64,000 nt of DNA from Paguma larvata (lineage: Eukaryota > Chordata > Mammalia > Carnivora > Viverridae). Each line of letters opens with the position of its first letter. Positions within the stretch are counted from its first letter, which is position 1. The stretch is taken from assembly GCA_030068075.1 (NCBI GenBank), contig CM057842.1, positions 41,254,659 to 41,318,658 on the forward strand. The letters run 5' to 3'. Shown in pieces: positions 47,927 through 60,523 of the stretch. The position numbers and the translations under genes were made by a program. Below the pieces are notes generated by a model. The model was not told where the DNA came from, searched no databases, and saw only the letters and a program-made list of their open reading frames with translations.

Positions 47927-47944
47927 AAAATGTCATGAATTTTA

Positions 47945-48130
47945 GGGGCACCTGAGTGGCTCAATTGGCTAAACATGTGACTTCGGCTCAGGTCATGACG
48001 TTATGGTTTGAGCCCTGCATCAGACTCTGAGCTGACTGTGGAGCTGGCTTAGGATTCTCTCTCCCTTCTCTGTCTGCCTCTTGCCCCACCTTTTGCTCTT
48101 TCTCTCTCAAAATAAATAAATAAACTTTTA
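47945..48130 (+). mobile_element. SINE, SINEC_Fc type, sense, first of a tandem pair
   Basis: Head GGGGCACCTGAGTGGCTCAA; tail AAAATAAATAAATAAACTTTT. Only 10 bp separates it from the next SINE. The duplication GTCATGAATTTTA begins at 47932, immediately before it. Confidence 0.93.
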
Positions 48131-48140
48131 AAATATCATA

Positions 48141-48361
48141 GGGCACTTGAGTGGCTCATTTGTTTGAGTGTCTGCCTTTGACTTAGGTCATGATCTCACA
48201 GCTCATGAATTTGAGCCCTGCGTGGGGCTCTGTGATGGCATTTCAGAGCCTGGAGCCTGCTTTAGATTCTGTGTCTCCTTGTCTTTCTGCCCCTCCTCCA
48301 CTCGTGCTCTGTCTCTGTCTCTGTCTCTCTCTCTCAAAAAAGTAAGTGAACATTAAAAAAA
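48141..48361 (+). mobile_element. SINE, SINEC_Fc type, sense, second of a tandem pair
   Basis: Head GGGCACTTGAGTGGCTCATT; tail AAGTAAGTGAACATTAAAAA. GTCATGAATTCTA follows at 48362, matching the sequence before the first SINE, so the TSD brackets both elements. Confidence 0.93.
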
Positions 48362-48374
48362 GTCATGAATTCTA

Positions 48375-48799
48375 AAAATGAGTCATTATATAAGATTGAG
48401 ATTCCTAATGTAGAACCATATAGTAATAATTTACCATGTATTTCATTTTTATTAGGAAAAATTTCAAACAGAATTTGTATTTTATATAACATCCTCTGTG
48501 ACTCTCATAATTCTCTTTGTTTTTTTTCCACTTTATTTTTTAAAAAAATTAATACAATGCTAACAGTGTCTTTATTAGACAATAATTAAGGGAAAATAAT
48601 CCCTAATTATATTAGTAAGATTGAACACTAAACATAAATTTATAACTTACCTGAAACATAAGTTCTTTTGGAGAATTTTGTGGTTGCTTTCCAAAATCAA
48701 GTAATGTTTATTATAGTGAGAAAATCTCTTTCTAAACTATCCTTCTGATAATAAATCTCAAAATTCAGTGGTTTTCATGGATTGATGCCACCATATTTC
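48375..48799. other. unique AT-rich DNA
   Basis: No recognised feature. The frame 48365-48589 is not convincing. Confidence 0.45.
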
Positions 48800-49004
48800 T
48801 TTTTTTTTTTTTAATGTTTATTTATTTTTGAGAGAGAGACAGAGCATGAGCCGGGCAGGGACAGAGAGAGGGAGACACAGAATCTGAAGCAGGCTCCAGG
48901 CTCTGAGCTGTCAGCACAGAGCCCAACACCAGACTCAAACTCACAAACCACGAGATCATGACCTGAGCTGAAGTCGTCACACCCCTTAACCGACTGAGCC
49001 ACTT
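48800..49004 (-). mobile_element. SINE, SINEC_Fc type, antisense, aberrant 5' end
   Basis: Normal from the poly-T start (48801 onward) to CGACTGAGCCACTT, then instead of the usual CCAGGCGCCCC end it runs into AGTCGGTTATG, the reverse complement of its own AACCGACT eight bases upstream. See findings. Confidence 0.92.
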
Positions 49005-49019
49005 AGTCGGTTATGAACC

Positions 49020-50148
49020 ATTCAAGATGCGTATTTCTCTCTTTTGTGTGTTCTTATGTATATTCTTTCTTTTTTTGGAAAATGTACCTCTTGATGTTGT
49101 AAGGAAACCTTGAAATGTATCAGCCTCTTGTAGAAATGGCCTTTCCTTTCTTTTCCTTGACTCTTTTTTCCTATTTTGCCTTTAATCTCTCTCCCTGGTT
49201 AGTTGATTTTGATTTCTAAAATCAAGAAACTTGACCTCCTAGCTGTCAGTAAACTGTGAAAAAAATACTGTCTATTTTTATATCATCATATTACCTCTGA
49301 TAGTCCCTGGCAAAACTATTTTACTCTAGTCAATTCCAGTAGCATTTGGATTCAGAAATGAAATGCTTTCCATCATTCATTGATAATTTGCTCCAAAGCC
49401 TTATAAAAGAAAATCTGGTATACACACAGAATCACTGTTTCTACACACATTCATATACACATATATTATTATGTATACACATCTTTCCATTTGTACAAAA
49501 AACTTTTTAATGAACCTACTATTTAGTTACACTTCCTTTCACTTGAATATTCTTATTACTGTAATGATCTTTCTTCAAGTAAAGTAAAGCACTAGTCAAA
49601 ATTGAGACCAACTAGTCTCTATAATGTTTTTTAACATATTTAATGTTACAAACGATTTTGCTTTTATTTAATCTTCTTGTGTTTTATACATTTAAATTCC
49701 ATTTATTTTATTGTGTCAAGCAAAGGATGTATTTATGTTATTTCAGAAACTAAAGCAAATATTAAAGAACTTCAGGAAAGCCTTGTGAATACTGATTGAG
49801 TTAACCAGTGTGTGTCTTTCCTTTATAGGCCATATTGCCTCTCAGAATCTTGGGAGATGTTATTACTGTATCTAATTTTTATTCTCATTCATGGTAACAG
49901 CATGTACTACATTTTTTTAAACCTCCACTCGCTAGAACTAAAATGGAAACGCCATATAAATTTTAGATGTATGGATGGATGGATGATTTTAAAACTCACA
50001 GTTCAGTTTAAGTTTTTGCCTGCAACTCTTCTATGCCCTCTTTCAAATTTCTCTGTTAGTTCTTATTTACATTTAGGAATGAATAGCTGAACAAAGTTAG
50101 GATGCTATTGTGTGTTTTCTCTTTACACACTGGCCTCTACCTCTAAAC
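49020..50148. other. unique AT-rich DNA, no gene seen
   Basis: Short GATG patch near 49970-49985. The frame at 49812-50090 has no recognised domain. Confidence 0.45.
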
Positions 50149-50165
50149 AAGAAGAGAGATTGTCA

Positions 50166-50365
50166 GGGTGCCTGAGTGGCTCAGTTGGTTAAGCATCTGA
50201 CTCCTGGTTTCGGATCAGTTACATGATCTCATGGTTTGTGGGATCGAGCCCTGTCAGGCTCTATACTGACAGTGCAAAGCCTGTTTGGGATTCTCTGTCT
50301 CCCTTTCTCTCTGCCTCTCTATCCCTCTCTGTCTCTCTCAAAATAAATAAACAAACATTAAAGAA
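50166..50365 (+). mobile_element. SINE, SINEC_Fc type, sense
   Basis: Head GGGTGCCTGAGTGGCTCAGT, tail AAAATAAATAAACAAACATT. A 17-bp TSD, AAGAAGAGAGATTGTCA (50149-50165) and AAGAAGAGAGATTGCCA (50366-50382), differs at one base. Confidence 0.96.
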
Positions 50366-50382
50366 AAGAAGAGAGATTGCCA

Positions 50383-52400
50383 ACAATGCCTGGCAATTGC
50401 TATTTTTAGGGGTATGAGCAGGGAACAAGTAGTCACATGCCTTTTCTCCTTCATATAAAAATGATGTTGGTTCTATTCCATGGTATGACACCCACTCTGG
50501 GATTCTCCGCCTCAAGTTTAGATCACTTTCTTTGGAATATGTTATTACTCTGGCCTCAGTGAATGAGAGAACACCTTTACTTCAGAGTACAGCTGGGGCA
50601 GCAGCCTAGTGTAGCTAACTTACATACCTACTTCCTCCTATCTCTGATCTTCATAACTACCGCCACCTAACTCCCAAGGGCTTTTATTGAGCAACTTTTA
50701 TCTGTACTATGTTGTTTCTGATGGTTTTGTGAGCTTTGTGGTTCATTCATAAATGTGATGTCATTTGTCCTCCTACTACTAAGAATATGTCCATCTTTGC
50801 CTCCTGGTATCTTCCTTTCCTTGTAGACTTAGCGTCTGTATTTGCCTATAGTAAGTTCTCTTTACATTTGGGTCCCATTACATGTGTCACTTGCCTTTTA
50901 TATATTTTTTTCTCTTGTATTTGTGCATCTGTGTTCTATTCCAGGTCGGCAAACCATTCCCTTAGGTTAACAGCTATCTATAGCCACCTCTTCAATTTCA
51001 ATCAAAAATAAATTCCATTGCACTTAAATATGACTAACAATGGAAACATCTACCTACCAAAGGGTAGTTCTGATGTCACATAGATATATTCTCTATCTAA
51101 AGATCCCTACCTCTAGAAGAGCTTATACATGGACCTCACATTCAGGCCTTTATATAAACTTATTAATTAAATGTGCCTTCACCATCTTTTGATTAATCTT
51201 TTATAATAATCTTTTATAATAAAAGATGTCACTAAGATTTCCTGTGTTTATACATGTACTTTTCTGAAATCCTTTAAGCCCTATTAGTTTATTTCATTAA
51301 ATAGAACTGTTTCCATATATTGAACATTAGTTGTTAATGTAAATAGAAGGGTCACGGTTAAATATTAAATATTTGCAATAACTCTCTTTAGAATGCAGTT
51401 TAAATAAAAACAAGGTTAGTGAGCTTTTTAAATCAATTCTGTAAACAGATGAAATGTTGTTCTTGGAGAAAACACTTTAAAATACTTCACCAAAATTCTT
51501 GAGAAAATTATAGAATCATTCCTAAGAAATAATATAAATCATGTAAATATGTTACCCAGTTTTCCTCAGTGGTAGTATTTTGTAAAACTATAGTATAATA
51601 TCATAATCAGGATATGACATTGACAATCCATTGACAATCCTTCATCTTACTCAGATTACTTCAGTTTGGTTTGTACTCTATATGTGTGTTTAATTTTATA
51701 CATTTTTGTCACCTGTATAGGTTTGTGTACCAACCATTATAGCTAATATTGAAAAACTCCATAAACGGATCTCTGATCTTATTCTTTTATAACCATGTGA
51801 TAGCATTTTTAATGTAACTATTTTTACATTTTACATTTAGGGAAGGGTCAAAAGTCTTTTTGTCAGCCCAGTTCCTGTCCAGATAATTTAAATTAATCGT
51901 CTTCCTGTTCTTCCACGGAGGGCATCAGTACTTGAGTTATAGACTCCAGGGTGCTCTACTCTTGCTTTTTCAGCGTTGTGATATATCGCATGTCCATACA
52001 TCATCAAAGCAAATTGCCTCTTCAATGATGTGTAAGTATAATACATCATCAAAATGGGATGCAGTGATAATGCATTACCAGAAAAAAAAAATGGCTATCA
52101 TACTTGACAGACAAGGTCAAGGAGCAAATTCAGGCAGCTCCAACACAGTTCATGAGCATTCCCGGCCTGAAAGTGAGTTTGTTTGTTTAGAATAATCCAC
52201 TTGAAATGTGGACAAGGCTAAAGATGTGTGTGTGCTCTGGGTTGATTCTTTTGGTAAATTGAAAATGTGGTGGTTGAACTTCCACTAAAATGACATCTAT
52301 ATGACATGTGAATGGGTTTTCTGTCCACAGGGTGTTTTGAATCATGTGTATTTCTTACTCATTAGCAGCAAATTGTTTTTTAGAGGCAGCTCTTCAACAA
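50383..52400. other. unique DNA; 51880-52200 possibly conserved non-coding
   Basis: Two kilobases without recognised repeats. The part near 51880-52200 has balanced composition and repeated TACATCATCAAA words (51997 and 52041). No exon is recognised. Confidence 0.35.
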
Positions 52401-52520
52401 GATTGCAAACACCTTCAGGGTAGTAACTGTCTTATATTTCCTTTGTTTCTTCCATGGTGTCTAAAACATTAGTGAGCACACGGAAGACACTCAATAAATA
52501 CTTGTTTAATGGAATTGAAT
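52401..52520 (+). mobile_element. L2 3' tail
   Basis: TTGCAAACACCTTCAGGGTA, GTAACTGTCTTATATTTCCT, ATGGTGTCTAAAACATTAGT and GACACTCAATAAATACTTGT follow the L2 3' consensus (GCTCCTTGAGGGCAGGGACT ... AGGCACTCAATAAATACTTG). Good evidence for an ancient L2. Confidence 0.8.
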
Positions 52521-53933
52521 TTGTAAGCACCAGAGGCTCATGCTTCTTCTCAACATAGCCTGACACTTGGCTGCCCAGAGTCTTTGCGCGCTAGGTGGTC
52601 AGGTTACAGTGCTAGAATTCTGTTGGCTTACTATTCCATTTGTTGCCTGCTCTTCTTTCTTTCTTCCTTTCTTTTTCTATTTCTTTCTTTCTTTCTTCCT
52701 TAAGTAGACCTTTCTGACCAGGAGCTATTTTTATAAAGGATTTCATTTTAGCTCTTGTGGGATTAAACTTTTAAGTTTGGCTTTGGGACTTGAGAAAAAT
52801 ATAACTCATGAAGGTTGTTCTGTGCCGCGAAAAAGATAGGATTGGAGGAGGGGATGTTTTTGACATTGGCATAGCAGCATTCCCCCCCACCCCACTGCCC
52901 CAGTTGAAAATAGCCTGTATGTATTCTCCTGCCGTTAGTTCATAGCAGTTTTATTTCAGTGTCACCCGTGAAGAAGAGCACCACAATCACAATATGCTGT
53001 TTAAGTGTGGGGTCTGAAAATGAATCCTCTGCGGATACATTAGGAGCAACGTAATAAGTATTATACGCTGGAAAAAATACATCATTTCCTGATGTTTCCG
53101 TAGGACACATATGTTTCAAAAATATGCATATTACAGTGCAGTGACTATATAGTGCAATTGAGCCAACTCTAAAAATAACCAAACCAAATTTCTTACAAGT
53201 GACTCTGACAATGGATGTTCTAGTGAGAATATATAAGACTTGTGCTTTTGGCCAGTGCGGTGAAATAAAGAGACGCCAATAGATTTTATTTTATGTGCCA
53301 GTTCTGATTGCTCAGGGACAGTTATATCAATACTTTGTTGATAAAAGTAATGAGTCCGGGATCATTTAGCAATGTCTGGCAGGGACTCAAGTAGAGACGT
53401 GTTGCTGCCTGGTGGAGGGGAAGGATGTAGAGACACAGGGCCTGACTGCAATAAAGGGAGCGTACCTGGCAAAATGTTGAATACTGGGCAAATCACTTAA
53501 AAAAATGGTCATGGAATATATTGAAATCACACTGTAAGTTGCATATCTTATAGTATGTTTTTATTATACTGCTGATTGTATCTGGATTACAGAATGAAAA
53601 CAATCCTTAAATTTTTAGAAACAAAAGGAACAACAAACAAAAACTAAGCGAAATCTATAATCCCACCGATCCAAAAGCAACAATTTATTGATATTGTTTT
53701 GCATACCTTTGTGTATATTATCAATTTATATGTCACCATGTGCATTATTTTAATGTTTTTCCATCTCTACTTATGTGGGTATTTAAAAATCAGAAGATGA
53801 TTTTACAAAGGTATTTTAATATTTGCATGGCAGTCAAATATGTTTACCATAATTTCCCAAACCAAATACTTATTTAGACATTAAAGGAGGGTCTAACTTT
53901 TATATATTTAAATTATACTAACGCAAAAGATGC
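52521..53933. other. unique DNA with a short CTTT tract
   Basis: 52650-52700 is a CTTT/CTTC-rich patch. The minus-strand frame at 52940-53182 has no known domain. Confidence 0.45.

Positions 53934-53989
<56 letters not shown>
53934..53989. repeat. (TAGA)14 microsatellite
   Basis: Fifty-six uninterrupted bases followed by a GAAGGAAGAAAGAGA tract. It borders the 3' end of the antisense L1 below. Confidence 0.97.
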
Positions 53990-54024
53990 AAGGGAAGAAG
54001 GAAGAAAGAGAAAGAAAAAGTACT

Positions 54025-55640
54025 GTCAACACACAATGTTGCATTAGGTTCAGGTATATAGAGTGGTGATTGCTGTGCTCACTGCAAGTGTAACTGTCAT
54101 CCGTCACCACACAAGACTATACCATACCATTTCTCCCCTGTCACTTACTCATTTGATAACTGGAAGCCTGTATCTCCCCCTTCCTTCACCCATTTTGCCC
54201 ATTTTCCCCTGCCTTATGACCATCAATTAAGTGAAATAAGTTAGACAGAAATAAACATACTGCCTTCTCTATGCATCCATTCTGTCGCAAATGGCAAATA
54301 TCTTTCTTTGTTATGGCTGAGAAATATCCCATTGTATGTATCTATATATGCCACACCTTCTTTATCTATTCTTCTGCTGATGGATACTTAGGTTCCTTAC
54401 CTTTCTTGGCTATTGTAAATAATTCTGCAATAAGCATAGGGATGGATACATATTTTTTACTTAGTGTTTTGTTTCCTTTGGGTCAATACCCAGCAGTGGG
54501 ACTATTGGGTTGTATGCTATTTCTGTTTTTCAGTATTTGAGGAATCTCCACCTGTTTTCCACGATGGTAGCACCAATTTACATTTTCCCCAACAGTGCTG
54601 AAGGCTTCCTTTTTCTCCACATCCTCACCAGCATTTACTATTTCTTGCCTTTTTGATACTGGACATTCTGACAGGTGTAAGGTGATAGCTCATTGTGGTT
54701 TTGATTTGCCTTTCCCTGATGATTAGTGGTGTAGAACATCTTTTTATGTATCTGTTGTCCATCTGTATGTCTTCTTTGGAAAAATGTCAGATCCTGTTCA
54801 AATTGTCTGCCAGTTTTTAATCAGATCATTGGTTTGGGAGGATCGAGTTGTATAAGTTTTTCATATACTTTTGATATTAACCCCTTATCAGATATATCAT
54901 TTACATATATCTTCTCCCATTCATTAGGTTGCCTTTTTGTTGTGTTGATTGTTTCCTTCACTGTGCAAAAGCTTTTCATTTTGTTGTAGTTTCAGTAGTT
55001 TGTTTTTGCCTTTGTTTCCCTTCCCTGAGGAGACATATAGACAAATATGTTGCTAAGACCAATATCAAAGAGACTCCTACCTATGTCTTATTCTAGGATT
55101 TTTATGGTTTTAGGTCTTTCATTTAGTACTTAATCCATTTTGAGTTTACTTTTGGATACAGTGTAAGATAGTGGTCCTTTCACTGTTTTGCATAACTGTC
55201 CAGTTTGCCAGCACCATTTATTGAAGAGACAGTCTTTTCTCCATTGCATATTCTTGTCTCCTTTGTCATTGGTTAATTAATCATACGAGCATGGGTTTAT
55301 TTCTGAGCTCTCTATTCTTTTGATCTATGTGTCTATTTTTGTGCTGGTACCATACTGATATTATTATTATTGCTGTATAGTATATTTTGAAATTTGGGAT
55401 TGTGATACCTCTGGTGTTGTTCTTCTTTCTCAAGGTCACTTTGGCTATTGGGATATTTTGTGGTTCCATGTAAATTTTAGTATTATTCTGATTCTGTTAA
55501 AATATGCTATTGATATTTTAATAGGGATTGTATTGAATCTGTAGATTACTTTGGATAGTATATACATTTTGATAATATTAATTATTCCAATCCATAAACA
55601 TAATATGTCTTTCCATTTATTTGTCATAGTAAATATATTT
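54025..55640 (-). mobile_element. L1, antisense, 3' UTR and ORF2 second half
   Basis: Complement of L1: GTATATAGAGTGGTGATTGC in the 3' UTR, TTGGCTATTGTAAATAATTC, TTTTTCTCCACATCCTCACC, TTGATTGTTTCCTTCACTGT and CTTTGATCTATGTGTC-like text. Minus-strand frames at 55281-55469 ([20 protein letters not shown]) and 55445-55627 (MTNKWKDILCLWIGIINIIK) still read as the ORF2p segment after the reverse transcriptase. Frames are broken elsewhere. Confidence 0.92.
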
Positions 55641-56698
55641 GAAATAAGTAGTTTCTAACTTCCTTTATCAAGTTTCAAAAATTAATATGTTGGATCAAAT
55701 GAAATACAGATTTTATGGGGTTTATTTGATACTAAAGAATTGTTCTAAATTACACTACAGAATGTCTATGACACTTGAGTTTTGCAAACAAATGTATCTG
55801 ATTATGAGAAGTAGATACAATCAGTTCCGCTAGATCACTTAATTTGAAAAAGTGAATTTATTCCATTACTTTTGACATATTAAGGGACAATTTGAACATA
55901 ACATAAATTCCACATTTGCCTTTGTGCTCCTTTGTTTCTGAAAAACACTATTGGGTTGTACAAAACAGCATCTGATTGAATGAAGATCAGTAGGAATATA
56001 CACAACATAAACCTTACTTAGCTCAAACATCTACCGGCTACCTCAGTTCAGCACACGTGGTATGTGCATACATATCTAGTGTTTCAACTTTCTGTCTCCT
56101 TTCAGATCATGCTTTTCCACCATTCATCGTTTCTCATAAGCTGAAACCTTCTGACACTCACAAGGAAACTTCAGGGTTTGTTTTTTTTTTTTAAGTTGAA
56201 GTACATATTATTATTTTTTTTTGATTATGTATTTTTTAGCCATTTAACATGCATAAATATGCTAACACTTTCATTTATCTCACAAAGTTTATAAGTACTT
56301 CGTTGAACCTCCATGTTTCCCATAAGCTCTGCAGTTTTTATTTCATGACTTTGAATAGTTATGGCAATTTTTATGAAGATATATGTCAACTATAACACGT
56401 GTGCATGTGTGTGTGTGTGTGTGTGTGTGTGAATGTTTAAGAGGACTTTCTGAAAGAGTGCCCTAATTCCAACCTTGTGTCATTCAAGGCCAATGCTGAT
56501 AAAAAATGGTAGTTGTTACTTTTTACTCATTAAGGAGCCAGAGCTATGTAGTAGTTACATTCAAATTATTTATAATTCACTCAGCCCAGGAACTTAGAAG
56601 TTCTGTAATCCTGAAGGCACTTTTAATGGATAAGTTTTGTATTAACTTTCACTGTACATTTACATAGTATAATTTTATTTAAAATACATTTATTTTCT
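55641..56698. other. unique DNA with a (TG)n
   Basis: (TG)n spans 56406-56431. No other feature is recognised. Confidence 0.5.
56406..56431. repeat. (TG)13 microsatellite
   Basis: Thirteen TG units preceded by GTGTGCA. Confidence 0.95.
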
Positions 56699-56914
56699 TT
56701 TTTAAATTTTTAATTATTTTTTTGAGAGAGAGAGAGAGAGAGAGAGAGAGCTAGAAGGGGAAAGGCAGAGAGAGAAGGAGAAACAAAATCCAGAGCAGGC
56801 TCCTGGCTCTGAGCTGTCAGCACAGATCCCAACGTAGGACTTGAGCCCATGGACAGTGAAATCATGACCTGAGCCAAAGTCAGATGCTTTACTAACTGAG
56901 CCATCCAGGCCCCT
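56699..56914 (-). mobile_element. SINE, SINEC_Fc type, antisense
   Basis: T-rich start, a 26-base GA run, CAGGCTCCTGGCTCTGAGCT, end ATCCAGGCCCCT. The GA run is an expansion of the family's CT-rich segment. Confidence 0.93.
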
Positions 56915-57309
56915 AAAATGATTTTAGTTTTAAATTCACAAATTTAAAGGAATCATAAAATGTATACCTTGCAGTAACCTAGACAAGACCACTTTCTTTC
57001 TTTCCTATTTACTTTAAATGTTCCCAATTTTTCCAATTTAATAGAAAACTAAAAACAAAAAACATAGTACTAACTACGATTAATATTTTATATACAGTTA
57101 ATTTGCAACTTGTGTTTCTTTTATTATGAATACCATAGGCTATAAATAACCCCCATTTTTCCCATTAAATATACATTTAATTTTTTTCTGTATTTGCATG
57201 AGCCCTTTATATACAATATTACAGAGCAATTCTCAATTGGTTAAATAATTAGTCCTTGGACAAATGAAGTAAATATTTCCACAGTTATCTAATAATACCA
57301 TTAATAATA
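56915..57309. other. unique AT-rich DNA
   Basis: No recognised feature. It may include unrecognised L1 5' sequence. Confidence 0.4.
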
Positions 57310-57692
57310 CTTTATAAACACACATATACAATGAGTGAAACTTAAGTAGGATAAACCCAAAAAATCCATTCCAAGAAACATCACACTTAGGCCATTGATA
57401 ACTAAAGACAAGGAAAAAAATTTGGAAGCATCCAGAAAAAACCAACACCTTACTTTTAGGAAGAGTACAGTGCAAATGACAACAGATTTCTTATTAGAAG
57501 CCTGGGAGCCAGAAAGAAGATAAACACAAAAAATTAAAGTACTGAAAGAAAAGGCCTTTTAACCAAAAATTTTATACCCTGTTAAAGTATCCTTAATGAC
57601 TAAAAGGGAAATCAAGACATTCTGAGATGAAGGAAATCATTTTGTTACCTGCAGACCTATTATAAAAGAATGGCTAATGGAAGTTAATCTCT

Positions 57693-57903
57693 TTTATTTT
57701 TAATTTTTTTAAACATTTACTCAAATTTGAGAGACAGAGACAGAGTGTGAGTGGAGAGGGGCAGAGAAAGAAGAAGACAGAATTTGAAGCAGGCTCCAGG
57801 ATCTAACACTGAAAGCCCAACACTGGGTTACAACTCACAGATCACAAAATCATGACCTGAGCCAAAGTCAGCTGCTTAACCGACTGAGCCACCCAGGCAC
57901 CCC
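57693..57903 (-). mobile_element. SINE, SINEC_Fc type, antisense, inside L1, exact TSD
   Basis: Complete body from the T-rich start to CCACCCAGGCACCCC. GGAAGTTAATCTCT at 57679-57692 and 57904-57917 is an exact 14-bp TSD that also shows how the L1 text rejoins. Confidence 0.96.
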
Positions 57904-60469
57904 GGAAGTTAATCTCTAAACAAAATGGAAGTGATAAAATAAGGAAACTTGAGACATCAGGAAAACAAAAATACAATAAACAAAATTATTTTAAACACAA
58001 TAAGATGTCTTTCTCCTTAGGGTTTCTAAACTATGTTTAACAGTTTAAGAAAAATATTTTAACTTTATTTATCTGATGTGATTCTTAATGTCTGTAGAGA
58101 AAATATTTGAAACAAGTATTTATAAGTATGGAGAGTTAAGGGGCAAAAAGCAGGGGAAGTTTCTGTGCTTGACTCAAATTAGTGGATAATAGTGGATTAT
58201 GATAAATATGTATGAATAAATGAAACTCAGCTACCAGTGGGAAGGTATAATATAAAATTAAGAAATAAAACACACAGAAAAAATAGACAACTAAAAATAA
58301 AATGGCAGACATAAACCCTAATGTATTAGTAATAGGATTAAATGTAGATGGTCTAAATATACCAATTAAAAGAATACCAAAGTCTATTTAAAAACATCAC
58401 CAGTTATATGCTGTCTACAAGAAAATCACTTAAAATATAACATAAGTAAATTGAAAACATAAGGAAAGAGTATTTTACACTATACACTGATCAAAGGAAA
58501 GAGAGTGGCTAAATCAATATCAGATAAAACAGATTACAGAGAAAAGAAAATTATTAGAAAGGGTGATATATGTATCAATCTAAAGAAAAGGCCTAACAAC
58601 CTGAAATGTGTTTGCACCCAACAGTGGAAATACAAAATATATAACTCAAAAACCAATAGAGCTAAAGGGAAAAGTAGAGAAATTCACGTAATAATTAGAG
58701 ATTTAAATTTCCTCTTTTCAACAATTGAAAGAGCAACTCGAGGGAAAATCACAAGGATATAGAAGAATTCAGCAAAAAACATCAACTATCAGGATCTATA
58801 TGAAACACTCAACCCAACAATAACAAGTGATGTGTAGTTTCTTTTCACTTGTCTCTAAAACATATACGATAAATTATAAGGTGAACACATAACAAACTTC
58901 ACCAACTATAAAATAATTGAAATCATAAGGAATGATCCCTGACAAAAATGAAATCCTAGTAGAAATCCACAACAGAAATTTAAAAGAAAAATTTCTAAAC
59001 ACATGGAAACTAAACAACACAGTTCTAAATAATCCATAAGTCAAAGAGGAAGTCACACAGAAAATTGAAGCAAATCAAAACAATGAACTAAATAAATACC
59101 AAAATACAATATATCACAATTTGTTGGAATCAGACAAAATGCATATACTAGAGACAGAATAAAAAAAAAAAAAGTCTCCTATCAATAATCTAAGAACACA
59201 AACTCAAGAACCTAGAAAAAGAAAAGCAAAATTAACCCAAAGTAAGCAGAAGGAAGGGAATAATAAAGACAAGAAAATAACTATATGAAATTGAAAACAG
59301 AAGAAGAATAGAGGAAATCAATGAAAGGACTGATTCTTTGAAAGGAATAAAACATTAACAAGCAAAGTAAAGAACACATGCACACCGACATTAGACATGT
59401 AATGTCATTTACATCTATTAAAAATTAAATACCAGGTGTAAATCTCATGGAAGATATACAGGAATTATATGTGAAAACTACACAATACTGATAAAAGTAA
59501 TCAAAGACAATCTAAGTAAAATGGAGAAGCACTGTATTGATAGATTGCAAGAATCAACATAAGAAAGATGTCACTTTTTCAAAATGGTGTATCATTTAAT
59601 AGAATTCCTTCCAAAATCCCAGCAAGATTTTTATAGATACAGACAACATGATTTAAAATTTATCTTAAAAGACAAATGAACAAAACAGTTGTGTAAAAGA
59701 AGAGTGAAGTGGGAGGAATCAGTTTACTCATTTTCAAGACTTATTAATCACGTTGGTTTGATGTATGCAGAGCAGGAGACATATAGATCCATGGATTCAG
59801 ATAGGAAACCCAGAGTCTCAATCACCTTCACACATCTGGCTGATCATATACGGATGTGCAATGCAGTTTAAGCGAGAAAAGACAGACTTTTCAACAAATG
59901 TTGTTTGAAAAAAAAAAAAAATTCACAGACCAAAAAAGGAAAAAAAAAAGCAAAAAAAAAGTCTCAACCTAAGTCTTAACTACGAAAATTAACTTGCAAT
60001 GGATCATAGACTTTCTTGTAAACGTAAAATGATAAAATTTTTAGAGAACATGCAGGAAAAATTCTTGGGGATCTAGAACGAAGCAAAGGGTTCTGACACT
60101 TGACGCCAAATCATGATCCATAACAGGTAAATAGATAAATTAAAAAAACTTTTCTTTGCAAAAGTTCTTATTAATAAGACAGAAAGAAAAGGTACAAATG
60201 GGAAGAAAATATTCATAAATCCCATATCAAGCGATGGAATACTATGTAGAAAATATAGAGAATACTCAAGACCCACATCTCAAATAGCATATAATCCAAT
60301 TAAAATGAGCAAAAGATGTGAAGAAATATTTCTCTGAGTATATGATATATGTATATATATATATATAAACAAGCACATGAAAGGTTGTTTGCTGTCATCA
60401 GCCATTAGAGAAATATAAATTAAAGTCACAATATAATATCATTACACAATTATGCAAATAGCTAAAATC

Positions 60470-60523
60470 CAGATAGGTAGATAGGTAGATGGTGGATAGA
60501 TAGACAGACAGACAGATGATAGA
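60470..60523. repeat. degenerate GATA/GACA tract
   Basis: AGATAGGTAGATAGGTAGAT followed by GACAGACAGACAGATGATAG, inside the old L1. Confidence 0.9.
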
